Shown here: positions 25,266-32,705 of the stretch, one piece after another
Position numbering within the stretch: position 1 is the first letter of the stretch
Layout: each line of letters begins with the position of its first letter
DNA from: Solibacillus silvestris_B
GTDB taxonomy: Bacteria; Bacillota; Bacilli; Bacillales_A; Planococcaceae
Length of the DNA: 64,000 bases
Assembly: GCF_051967575.1 (NCBI RefSeq)
Contig: NZ_JBQCJW010000016.1
Coordinates: 5,583 to 69,582, forward strand
Direction: 5' to 3'
Notes under the pieces: model-generated
Seen by the model: only the letters and a program-made list of their open reading frames with translations
Database searches by the model: none
Told to the model about the DNA's origin: nothing
Position numbers and translations under genes: made by a program

Positions 25266-26501
25266 TTAAAATGCCCAGTTGCCATTTCGGAATACTGGCT
25301 CGGCTTGGCCATCTGCTGTAATTCCATCAATATTCATCTCTGCAGAACCAATCATAAAATCGACATGTGTAATGCTTTCATTTAAACCATGCTTGCTTAG
25401 CTCTTCCCGTGACATCGTTTTCCCGCCTTCTACGCAAAACGCATAAGCACTGCCGATCGCTAAGTGGTTCGAAGCGTTTTCGTCGAATAATGTATTGAAA
25501 AATAGAATATTCGATTGTGAAATAGGTGATTGGAATGGTACAAGAGCTACTTCGCCTAAGTAATGGGAGCCTTCATCTGTTGCGATAAGGTTTTTCAATA
25601 CTTCTTCTCCTCGTTCTGCCTCTACATCCGTAATACGTCCATTTTCAAATGTGATTTTGAAGTTGTCGATAATATTGCCGCCATAGCTTAGTGGCTTTGT
25701 ACTAGATACATACCCGTTTACACCATCTTTATGCGGTACTGTGAAAACTTCCTCAGTCGGCATATTGGCCATAAACTCGTCGCCTTTTTCGTTGACACTG
25801 CCAGCCCCGCACCATAAATGCCCTTTTGGAAGCTCGATTGTCAAGTCCGTTCCTGGAGCTGTATAGTGCAGTTTAGTGTAGCTTTTGCTATTCAAGTAAT
25901 CAACCTTTTCATGCAAGCTGTCATTATGCTGTGCCCAAGCTTCGACAGGGTTGTCCAAATCGGCACGTGTTGCTTTAAAAATAGCATCCCACAATGCGTC
26001 AACTTGCTCTGCTTCCGGTAAATCGGGAAATACCTTTTTTGCCCATTGCTTTGAAGGTGCTGCAATAACTGTCCAGCTGATTTTATCTGACTGTACATAT
26101 TGTCGATATTTGTTAAGTGCAGTGCCCGCTGCTTTTTGGAATGAAGCAATCCGTTTTGAATCAATGCCTGAAAGTAGGTCCGGGCTTTGTGAAACGATGC
26201 TCATAAATGCGGCGCCTTGTTCAGCAAGCCATTCACGCTCCTGCACTTTCCAAGGAGGGAAGAAATCGAAAGAATCCTCTTGCGCCAACTCGTAGCGGGT
26301 GCGTGTAATTTGGTCATCCGTATAATCTACGAAAACTTGCTTTGCGCCAGCTTCATAGGCGATTTTTGTTACAATTTGAACAAATGGTGCCGAATCGATG
26401 GAAGCTGCGATGTATAAATACTGATTCGGCCGGATATTGACACCGATTTTTACTGCTAATTCTGCGTATTTTGTTAATTTTCCTTCGAACATAGAATTCA
26501 T
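25266..26501 (-). CDS. M29-family aminopeptidase, copy 2
   Basis: 411 aa from the ATG at 26501, which lies nine bases after GGAGGA; an ATG at 26510 is inside that site. Same metal-site motifs as the copy at 6863-8092: MPTEEVFTVP, GEVALVPFQSPIS, NTLFDENASNHLAIG and HVDFMIGSAEMNIDG. In copy 1 the second element reads VPHESPIS, here VPFQSPIS. Clearly paralogous along its whole length. It is monocistronic with its own AT-rich promoter region containing an inverted repeat. Confidence 0.92.
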   Translation of the reverse strand: MNSMFEGKLTKYAELAVKIGVNIRPNQYLYIAASIDSAPFVQIVTKIAYEAGAKQVFVDYTDDQITRTRYELAQEDSFDFFPPWKVQEREWLAEQGAAFMSIVSQSPDLLSGIDSKRIASFQKAAGTALNKYRQYVQSDKISWTVIAAPSKQWAKKVFPDLPEAEQVDALWDAIFKATRADLDNPVEAWAQHNDSLHEKVDYLNSKSYTKLHYTAPGTDLTIELPKGHLWCGAGSVNEKGDEFMANMPTEEVFTVPHKDGVNGYVSSTKPLSYGGNIIDNFKITFENGRITDVEAERGEEVLKNLIATDEGSHYLGEVALVPFQSPISQSNILFFNTLFDENASNHLAIGSAYAFCVEGGKTMSREELSKHGLNESITHVDFMIGSAEMNIDGITADGQAEPVFRNGNWAF

Positions 26502-26541
26502 TTGAATCATTCCTCCGATAATAGTCTATAAAAGTTGGTTA

Positions 26542-26565
26542 TTTTTGATACATTATAATCAAAAA
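26542..26565. promoter_or_regulatory. Inverted repeat over the putative -10 of the second M29 gene
   Basis: TTTTTGAT, 8 bp, ATCAAAAA, a perfect 8-8-8 dyad. On the minus strand the spacer includes TATAAT, so the dyad flanks a likely -10 element about 40 bp before the start. Confidence 0.45.
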
Positions 26566-26639
26566 CATAGAAAAGAATAGAAAAATCGAATAATGCATCG
26601 AAAAATAAAAAAAATGCCTTTATATTAGTGTATAGGAAG

Positions 26640-26666
26640 TTAATAAAAAGATAAATATACCGAAAT
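26640..26666 (+). promoter_or_regulatory. Candidate SigD promoter of motAB
   Basis: TTAA, 15-bp spacer, ACCGAAAT, compared with the SigD consensus TAAA-N15-GCCGATAT. B. subtilis motAB is SigD dependent. Confidence 0.45.
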
Positions 26667-26700
26667 AAAAAAAGACATAGTAATATTGGAGGTACTACAT

Positions 26701-27501
26701 ATGGATATTTCATCGGTTGTTGGGATAATTATCGCCTTTTTCGCCCTTTTATTAGGGATGTTTATGAAAGGCGTAACACCCGACGCATTATTGAACCCTG
26801 CAGCTATTTTAATTATTATTTTTGGTACGATAGCAGCGGTTACAATCGCATTCCCAATGAAGGAATTAAAAAGAATTCCGAAACTTTTCAAAATTTTATT
26901 TACAGAAACAAAACTGGCAAGTGATATTGACCTAATTAAAATGTTTTCACAATGGGCTGATTTGGCGCGCCGCGAAGGATTGCTGGCATTAGAAAGCAAA
27001 GCAGCAGAAGTTGAAGATCCTTTCTTAAAAAATGGTCTGACACTTGCAATTGATGGTCAAAATGCGGACTATATTCGCGATGTATTGACAGAGGAAGTAG
27101 AAGCGATGGAAGACCGTCATGCAAGTGGAGCCGGAATTTTCACTCAGGCCGGTACATATGCACCAACACTCGGGGTATTAGGCGCAGTAGTAGGTCTTAT
27201 TGCCGCATTAAAAGATATGACAGATATCGACAAATTAGGTGTTGCCATCTCAGCGGCATTCGTTGCGACATTGCTAGGTATCTTTACAGGCTATGTGCTG
27301 TGGCATCCATTTGCCAATAAGTTAAAACGTAAATCTTCCGTAGAAGTAAAGCAAAAGCAAATGATGATTGAAGGTATTTTATCAGTACTTGAAGGTGAAG
27401 CCCCTCGTGTAATCGAGCAAAAGCTAGCTTCATATTTAACGATGGAAGAACGTAAGCAAATTACGGAAAGCGGGGCGGGTGGCCTTGGCAAAGAAGCATA
27501 A
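26701..27501 (+). CDS. motA: Flagellar motor stator protein MotA
   Basis: 266 aa. Four membrane segments: two at the N-terminus (SVVGIIIAFFALLLGMF; AAILIIIFGTIAAVTIAF) and two after the large cytoplasmic loop (YAPTLGVLGAVVGLIAAL; AISAAFVATLLGIFTGYVL), with the conserved Pro in TYAPTLG. With MotB it forms the ion channel that drives flagellar rotation. Starts at ATG 26701 after TTGGAGG. Overlaps motB by 23 bp; no other flagellar gene is near. Confidence 0.95.
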   Translation: MDISSVVGIIIAFFALLLGMFMKGVTPDALLNPAAILIIIFGTIAAVTIAFPMKELKRIPKLFKILFTETKLASDIDLIKMFSQWADLARREGLLALESKAAEVEDPFLKNGLTLAIDGQNADYIRDVLTEEVEAMEDRHASGAGIFTQAGTYAPTLGVLGAVVGLIAALKDMTDIDKLGVAISAAFVATLLGIFTGYVLWHPFANKLKRKSSVEVKQKQMMIEGILSVLEGEAPRVIEQKLASYLTMEERKQITESGAGGLGKEA

Positions 27502-28249
27502 GAAACATAAGAAGCATGAGGAACATGTCGACGAATCGTGGTTGGTTCCTTATGCGGATATTTTAACTTTATTATTAGCATTATTCATTGTTCTTTTTGC
27601 ATCAAGCTCTGTGGATGAAAAGAAATTACAGCAAATGTCCGCTGTGTTCAATGAAATATTCACAAGCGGCACGGGCGTAATGGACAATCCAGCCGTTGTT
27701 CAAACACCAAATGGCTCTACATCAAATATTCAGTCAGGTGTTTCGAAATATATGGAAGATCAGGAGCGCCTTCAAGAAACGCAAAATCGTGTGGACGAAT
27801 TTATTGCGATTAATGAGCTGGAAAATCAATTCGAAACAAAGATGACAGATGAAGGATTATTAATTACGATTCGTGATAGCATTTTATTCGATATGGGACG
27901 TGCGGAAGTAAAAGCGGAATATGCGACGATTGCCGATGAGCTATCTCAATTACTATTATTTGATCCGCCGCGTAATATTGTAATTACAGGTCATACAGAT
28001 AATGTCCCAATCAATACTTCTGAATTTGATTCAAACTGGGATTTATCTGTTATGCGTGCTGTGAACTTTATGAAAGAAGTTGTTGCAGGGAATGAAGAAC
28101 TCGATTCGAAATATTTTAGTGTGAAAGGTTTCGGAGAATTTAGCCCGATTGCGACAAATGATACAGAAGAAGGGCGAGCGAAAAATCGCCGTGTTGAAGT
28201 TCTTGTTCAACCTCGTGTAGCAGAAAATGGAGATATTATAGTAGAGTAG
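27479..28249 (+). CDS. motB: Flagellar motor stator protein MotB
   Basis: 256 aa. Basic His/Lys-rich N-terminal tail, a single membrane helix PYADILTLLLALFIVL with the ion-binding Asp27, a plug region, then an OmpA-like peptidoglycan-binding domain with TGHTDNVP and RAKNRRVEV. The helix resembles proton-type MotB more than sodium-type MotS, an inference from remembered sequences. GTG 27479 lies within the end of motA; TTG 27485 is an alternative. Ends at a strong terminator. Confidence 0.94.
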   Translation: MALAKKHKKHKKHEEHVDESWLVPYADILTLLLALFIVLFASSSVDEKKLQQMSAVFNEIFTSGTGVMDNPAVVQTPNGSTSNIQSGVSKYMEDQERLQETQNRVDEFIAINELENQFETKMTDEGLLITIRDSILFDMGRAEVKAEYATIADELSQLLLFDPPRNIVITGHTDNVPINTSEFDSNWDLSVMRAVNFMKEVVAGNEELDSKYFSVKGFGEFSPIATNDTEEGRAKNRRVEVLVQPRVAENGDIIVE

Positions 28250-28252
28250 CGT

Positions 28253-28292
28253 AAAGGCTGTTTGGAAAGCAAAAATTTCCGAACAGCCTTTT
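28253..28292 (+). terminator. Terminator of motAB
   Basis: Stem AAGGCTGTTTGGAAA/TTTCCGAACAGCCTT (one mismatch), then TTG. Confidence 0.85.
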
Positions 28293-28455
28293 GTGATAGT
28301 TAAAAAGCATATCGATAGGCTATTCAATATAAATAAAACAAGTGTGGATAATTGTTTTAAATTATTAGGAGTGGGCGATTGTTTTTCTTCACTTATATTA
28401 ACTGTTTTTTTTAACATACTAAAAGATGGTTGAAAATTGATGTACAGAAATTTTT

Positions 28456-28484
28456 TTGACATTTTACAAACAAAAGTTTATAAT
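28456..28484 (+). promoter_or_regulatory. Consensus SigA promoter of psuK-psuG
   Basis: TTGACA, 17-bp spacer, TATAAT: a perfect consensus match, with the -10 embedded in a dyad. Confidence 0.85.
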
Positions 28485-28500
28485 TATAAACAAATGTTTG
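28467..28500. promoter_or_regulatory. 34-bp two-step dyad, probable operator of psuK-psuG
   Basis: Outer arms CAAACA (28467-28472) and TGTTTG (28495-28500) and inner perfect 16-bp palindrome GTTTATAATTATAAAC (28476-28491) share one centre at 28483/28484, just at the end of the -10. A bound regulator would block RNA polymerase. Confidence 0.7.
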
Positions 28501-28516
28501 GTTTGAGGTGAGAGAG

Positions 28517-29605
28517 TTGAATGAGAAAGAAAAATTAATTTTTCAATTGATCAAAAAAAATCCCTATTTATCACAGCAGGAAATGGCGGAGCAATTGGGG
28601 ATGTCGAGGCCAGCGCTTGCAAACATCATCTCATCACTTATTAAACGTGGAGAAATTTTAGGCCGAGCGTATGTCCTGCCAGAAAAAAATCAAATAATCG
28701 CAATTGGCGGTGCAAACGTTGATCGTAAGTTCACGATTGAGCAAGATGCACAGCTAGGAACCTCCAATCCTGCCACTGTTACAGAAGCAGTAGGGGGAGT
28801 GGCGCGCAACATCGCGGAAAACCTAGGATGTTTAGGCAACCATGTTTCACTGATTACCGTAATGGGTGAAGATCATGATAGTGCATTTATCGAACATAAT
28901 TGCAGGAATTTAGTGAATTTGGATTTAGTGGAGAAGTTAAAGGGCTATAATACAGGGTCATATACAGCAGTACTCAATCGTGAAGGCGAACTAGTCATCT
29001 CGATGGCCAATATGGCGATTTACGATCAATTATTGCCGGCAGTTTTAAAAAAGCATGAATCGATATTGCAAAATGCCAGCTGTATAGTAATTGATTTGAA
29101 CAGTCCGTTGGAGACTGTGGAATATGTCAGGATGTTCGCAACAGAGCGTAATATTCCATTGGCGATTATCCCTGTTTCTTCGCCTAAAATGAAAAATATG
29201 CCACAGGATCTGCACGGTGTCCATTACTTCATTTGCAATCGCGATGAAGCGGAGACTTATTTAAATATGAAGTTGGAAACATATGAACATTATGAAGAAG
29301 CTGTCCATACTATGTTGCAAAAAGGCGCAAAATACGTTGTCCTCACATTAGGAGAACATGGAGTAATGGCAGGTCATGCAGGCCAATTAACACATTACAA
29401 GGCAATTTCAACAAAAAACATTGTCGATGTTACAGGTGCCGGCGATGCTTTTGTAAGCGCATTTTTACATGGCGCATTGAACGATGAAGAGCTTGAAGAA
29501 GCAATCCAGCTCGGATTGGTAAATGCATCTAAAACATTGCAGTCTGATAAAACAGTACGAGAAGATTTAACAAAGGAAAACTTACTTGAATGGAGGAATT
29601 TATAA
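28517..29605 (+). CDS. psuK: PfkB-family pseudouridine kinase with N-terminal winged-helix domain (YeiI/PsuK type)
   Basis: 362 aa. Residues ~1-55 form a winged-helix DNA-binding domain (SQQEMAEQLGMSRPALANIISSL), followed by a ribokinase-like kinase: IAIGGANVDR, VGGVARNIAENL and the catalytic DVTGAGDAF anion hole. The next gene, psuG, points to pseudouridine phosphorylation. TTG 28517 is preferred since GAGGTGA sits five bases before it; a GTG at 28508 lies inside that site. E. coli YeiI has a similar length and HTH domain. The fused HTH and the operator-like dyad at its own promoter suggest autoregulation (inference). Confidence 0.88.
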   Translation: MNEKEKLIFQLIKKNPYLSQQEMAEQLGMSRPALANIISSLIKRGEILGRAYVLPEKNQIIAIGGANVDRKFTIEQDAQLGTSNPATVTEAVGGVARNIAENLGCLGNHVSLITVMGEDHDSAFIEHNCRNLVNLDLVEKLKGYNTGSYTAVLNREGELVISMANMAIYDQLLPAVLKKHESILQNASCIVIDLNSPLETVEYVRMFATERNIPLAIIPVSSPKMKNMPQDLHGVHYFICNRDEAETYLNMKLETYEHYEEAVHTMLQKGAKYVVLTLGEHGVMAGHAGQLTHYKAISTKNIVDVTGAGDAFVSAFLHGALNDEELEEAIQLGLVNASKTLQSDKTVREDLTKENLLEWRNL

Positions 29606-30513
29606 TGGAACAATATTTATCATATTCACAAGAGGTATTGGAAGCAAAGGAGAAAGGTTTACCAATTATCGCTTTAGAATCGACAATTATTTCGCACGGT
29701 ATGCCATATCCGCAAAACGTACAAACAGCACGCGAAGTTGAGCAGATTATTCGCGATGGTGGTGCGGTGCCAGCAACAATTGCATTAATCGACGGGAAAA
29801 TTAAAATCGGTTTATCAGACGAAGAACTGGAAATGTTCGGCAACGCCCAGGGAGCTGCTAAAGCAAGCCGTCGTGACATTGGCTATTTACTTGCAACGAA
29901 GAAAACCGGGGCAACAACAGTGGCTGCAACGATGATCTGTGCAGAACTAGCAGGCATTGAGCTATTCGTAACAGGCGGTATTGGCGGTGTTCACCGAGGA
30001 GCTGAAACGACAATGGATATTTCTGCAGATTTGGAAGAATTGGCAATGACGAATGTAGCGGTTGTATGTGCAGGCGCAAAATCGATTTTGGATATCGGCT
30101 TAACATTGGAATATCTTGAAACAAAAGGTGTACCGGTAATTGGTTACGGCACTGACAAACTACCAGCGTTCTATGCACGTGAAAGCGAATTTGATGTGAA
30201 CAACCGTGTTGATTCAGCAGAAGAAATTGCGGCTATTTTACGTGCGAAATGGGACTTAGGATTACGTGGAGGCGCATTAATCGCAAACCCAATTCCAGAA
30301 GAAGATGCAATGGAAGCAAGCGTTATTAACGGCATTATCGAAAATGCATTGAAAGAAGCGAAAGAGCAAGGCATCGCAGGTAAGGATGTAACACCATTCT
30401 TGCTCGGTAAAGTAAAGGAATTAACAGAAGGCAAATCGCTTGATGCAAACATTGCATTAGTGAAAAACAACGCACGCGTAGGCGCAAAAATCGCTGTCGA
30501 ATTAAACAAATAA
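29605..30513 (+). CDS. psuG: Pseudouridine-5'-phosphate glycosidase PsuG
   Basis: 302 aa, family-typical length. Conserved ALESTIISHGMPYPQN near the N-terminus, VTGGIGGVHRGAE and the DISADL segment in the middle, and ANPIPEE in the C-terminal half. It splits pseudouridine 5'-phosphate into uracil and ribose 5-phosphate, completing the pathway started by PsuK. ATG 29605 shares one base with the psuK stop and follows TGGAGGAATTTATA; the ATG at 29590 overlaps that site. Confidence 0.95.
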   Translation: MEQYLSYSQEVLEAKEKGLPIIALESTIISHGMPYPQNVQTAREVEQIIRDGGAVPATIALIDGKIKIGLSDEELEMFGNAQGAAKASRRDIGYLLATKKTGATTVAATMICAELAGIELFVTGGIGGVHRGAETTMDISADLEELAMTNVAVVCAGAKSILDIGLTLEYLETKGVPVIGYGTDKLPAFYARESEFDVNNRVDSAEEIAAILRAKWDLGLRGGALIANPIPEEDAMEASVINGIIENALKEAKEQGIAGKDVTPFLLGKVKELTEGKSLDANIALVKNNARVGAKIAVELNK

Positions 30514-30546
30514 TTATTATTTCCTGGGGAATAGCCAGGCAATAAA

Positions 30547-30583
30547 AAGAAGCTCGTCGAAATAAATCGATGAGCTTCTTTTC
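30547..30583 (+). terminator. Terminator of psuK-psuG
   Basis: 14-bp stem AAGAAGCTCGTCGA/TCGATGAGCTTCTT (one G-T pair) with a T4 tail. Confidence 0.88.
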
Positions 30584-30671
30584 GTGTAGGCTAAAACACC
30601 GACTATTTACTTTATCGGTTTCTTCAATGACAACCGGAATTGGATAAGCTTGTTGGCGCTTTTATTGTTCA

Positions 30672-30893
30672 TTACTTTCGCAGTGAGCCCAATTCGGCAA
30701 CGATCGCATTCATTTCACTTGGGCTGAATGAATCTCGTTTCATAACCATTTTATATAAATATTGCAGATCTTCGTATTTCTCTTCATCAAAAGCATCTGA
30801 TTGCATCGCGTCCACGTTTACCATACGAAGCTTTTCTTTGATTTGTTCAATCATATAGATGACATTTTGTTGTGATGGATTGGATAAGTCCAT
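30672..30893 (-). CDS. yfkK: DUF1128 protein (YfkK-like)
   Basis: 73 aa, mostly helical. The stretch MIEQIKEKLRMVNVDAM and the C-terminal half VMKRDSFSPSEMNAI match the DUF1128 family (B. subtilis YfkK, 71 aa). The start at 30893 is set by homology and by GGTAGGG eight bases upstream. Function unknown. Confidence 0.85.
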   Translation of the reverse strand: MDLSNPSQQNVIYMIEQIKEKLRMVNVDAMQSDAFDEEKYEDLQYLYKMVMKRDSFSPSEMNAIVAELGSLRK

Positions 30894-31075
30894 ATTTTGT
30901 GCCCTACCTTTCAATGTATACAAAAATATCATTTCATGCACGGCGCTTCTTGTCAACCAGATAAAGTTATTTGAATGCTTTTAAAAATACCGAACATTCG
31001 ATAAAATATACCTATATAAGTTTTGTAGAAAATTTTTATGGGAATATGAAAGCATATACAGGAGGAGAGAAAATA

Positions 31076-31405
31076 ATGAAAAGCAAATTATTACCGTTTA
31101 TAGCTATTGGCGCAGTAACAGGAGCGGCGATTAGTATGCTGGATAGACAAACACGTGAACATACTATAGAAACTGCAAAAAAAGCAAAAGAAACAATTGC
31201 GTATTATGCTGAAAATCGAGATGAATTGTTGGAGCTAGTCGAATCAAAAGTTGAACAAGCCCAATCAGTGTACGGGACAGTAAATAGTAATATCGAATCC
31301 ATTATGCAAAACGGCAACGACATTAAAGAACTGCCTACGACAATTCAAAGCATGGTTTCAGAAACGATTCAGGCATTTTCCAAAAAGGATGAGCAAATCG
31401 GCTAA
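31076..31405 (+). CDS. YtxH-like small protein
   Basis: 109 aa. ATG after AGGAGGAGA. A short hydrophobic N-terminal segment (LPFIAIGAVTGAAISML) followed by an amphipathic helical region rich in Lys and Glu (TAKKAKETIAYYAENRDE, VESKVEQAQ), the pattern of YtxH/gas-vesicle-like general stress proteins. Function unknown. A dispersed repeat begins at the stop codon. Confidence 0.7.
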   Translation: MKSKLLPFIAIGAVTGAAISMLDRQTREHTIETAKKAKETIAYYAENRDELLELVESKVEQAQSVYGTVNSNIESIMQNGNDIKELPTTIQSMVSETIQAFSKKDEQIG

Positions 31406-31485
31406 TCAATTACGTCTTGGCATAATTGTTTCAGGTTTTATTTCGAATGCTCAAAAAACTTCATTTAAATATTATGATATCCGCT
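31404..31485 (-). repeat. Dispersed repeat element with terminal hairpin, copy 2
   Basis: On the minus strand it starts with AGCGGATATCAT and ends CAATTATGCCAAGACGTAATTGATT-like (31428 to 31404), matching copy 1 at 15176-15200 in 22 of 25 bases. The end overlaps the stop codon of the YtxH-like gene. Confidence 0.55.
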
Positions 31486-31558
31486 AAAGCATTATTTTGT
31501 CCCTGCGGATGTCCAAAACATCTGCTGAATCAAAATAACCTTAAAAGGTGGTGGCTAC

Positions 31559-32494
31559 ATGGCAGAAAAGCAAAAAATACGTGAAAAGATTGCGCTTATT
31601 AAATCATATATTTTACCTGAACGAAGTCAGGTCAATGTATTAACGACAAAGGGCTTTTTCCAGGATTTAATATACCGCATGCAAAAAGTTGATATGTCGG
31701 GAATGGGAGCGCAGCTTGCTTATTTCTTTTTGCTATCATTTTTCCCGATGCTTATTTTTATGGTGACACTTTTACCTTACTTGAGTTTGGAGCAAGGGCA
31801 AATTTTCGATTTTTTAAGTGATATTATGCCTGAAGAAGTTTACGGACTTATAGAAGGCACGCTGTCGGAAGTGTTGACAAATCAGAATGGCGGCTTACTT
31901 TCAATCGGTATTATCGGTACGGTTTGGTCAGCTTCGCGAGGGGTGGATGCGCTTATGAAAACTTTAAACCGCGCCTATGATGTTGAAGGCAAGGCGGGGT
32001 TTTTAAATCGTATTTGGTCCCTTATTTTTACAGTTTCATTAGTGGCAATCATTTTAGTGGCGCTTGTCTTACCGATTTTCGGTCAGCAAATCGGCAATAT
32101 CGTGTTTGGCTATTTTGGTGTAGCTGAATCATTTGAAAGTATTTGGAATTCGGTTCGCTGGATTGCACCGCCTACGCTTATTTTCCTTTTATTAACGGTT
32201 ATGTATTGGATTGTGCCAAATACAGACCCGCGCTTAACGGTACTTAGCGTAGTGCCGGGTTCTGTTTTTGCTACATTCGGCTGGCTAGTTTTGACATACG
32301 GTTTTTCATTTTATATTAATAATTTCGGGAACTATAGCTCCACATACGGCAGTATTGGCGGTGTCATTATATTAATGTTATGGCTATATTTTACCGGGAT
32401 GATTTTAATATTAGGCGGTTTACTAAACGCAACATTCCAAGAAAGGCAAATCGCAAAGAAAAGCAAACAAGACGCAAAATCACCGGTTTTCTAA
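31559..32494 (+). CDS. YihY/BrkB-family membrane protein
   Basis: 311 aa with six membrane segments, preceded by AAAAGGTGG. Contains GMGAQLAYFFLLSFFPMLI near residue 55, WSASRGVDALMKTLNRAYDV, and YGSIGGVIILMLWLYFTGMILILGG, hallmarks of the YihY family. Often annotated ribonuclease BN, which is not supported; the true role is unsettled. Ends in a Lys-rich cytoplasmic tail. Confidence 0.88.
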   Translation: MAEKQKIREKIALIKSYILPERSQVNVLTTKGFFQDLIYRMQKVDMSGMGAQLAYFFLLSFFPMLIFMVTLLPYLSLEQGQIFDFLSDIMPEEVYGLIEGTLSEVLTNQNGGLLSIGIIGTVWSASRGVDALMKTLNRAYDVEGKAGFLNRIWSLIFTVSLVAIILVALVLPIFGQQIGNIVFGYFGVAESFESIWNSVRWIAPPTLIFLLLTVMYWIVPNTDPRLTVLSVVPGSVFATFGWLVLTYGFSFYINNFGNYSSTYGSIGGVIILMLWLYFTGMILILGGLLNATFQERQIAKKSKQDAKSPVF

Positions 32495-32517
32495 ATAATA
32501 TTAGCATTATAAATAAA

Positions 32518-32549
32518 GCACGGCGCTATAAATTTCAGCGCCGTGTTTT
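32518..32549 (+). terminator. Terminator after the YihY gene
   Basis: Stem CACGGCGCT/AGCGCCGTG followed by T5. Confidence 0.88.
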
Positions 32550-32653
32550 TGCTTTTGTTCCGATGTTTTCGCTTTTTGGACAATGCCAGACTCATCTGCT
32601 ATTTTTCGCATCCTATTACTTCATCAGACTTACGAAATTAAACTCCCGGATAT

Positions 32654-32695
32654 AAAGAAAAGGTAAGGCGCATTGCGGATACAGAGCGCCTTTAC
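32654..32695 (-). terminator. Candidate terminator of pfeT
   Basis: Minus strand GTAAAGGCGC/GCGCCTTAC-type stem followed by CTTTTCTTT. Confidence 0.6.
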
Positions 32696-32705
32696 GAACA
32701 ATCTT

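Noticed and set aside
30971..31075. N-terminal extension of the YtxH-like gene
   Set aside because: AGGAGGAGA and ATG at 31076 define the start; the upstream codons are untranslated leader.
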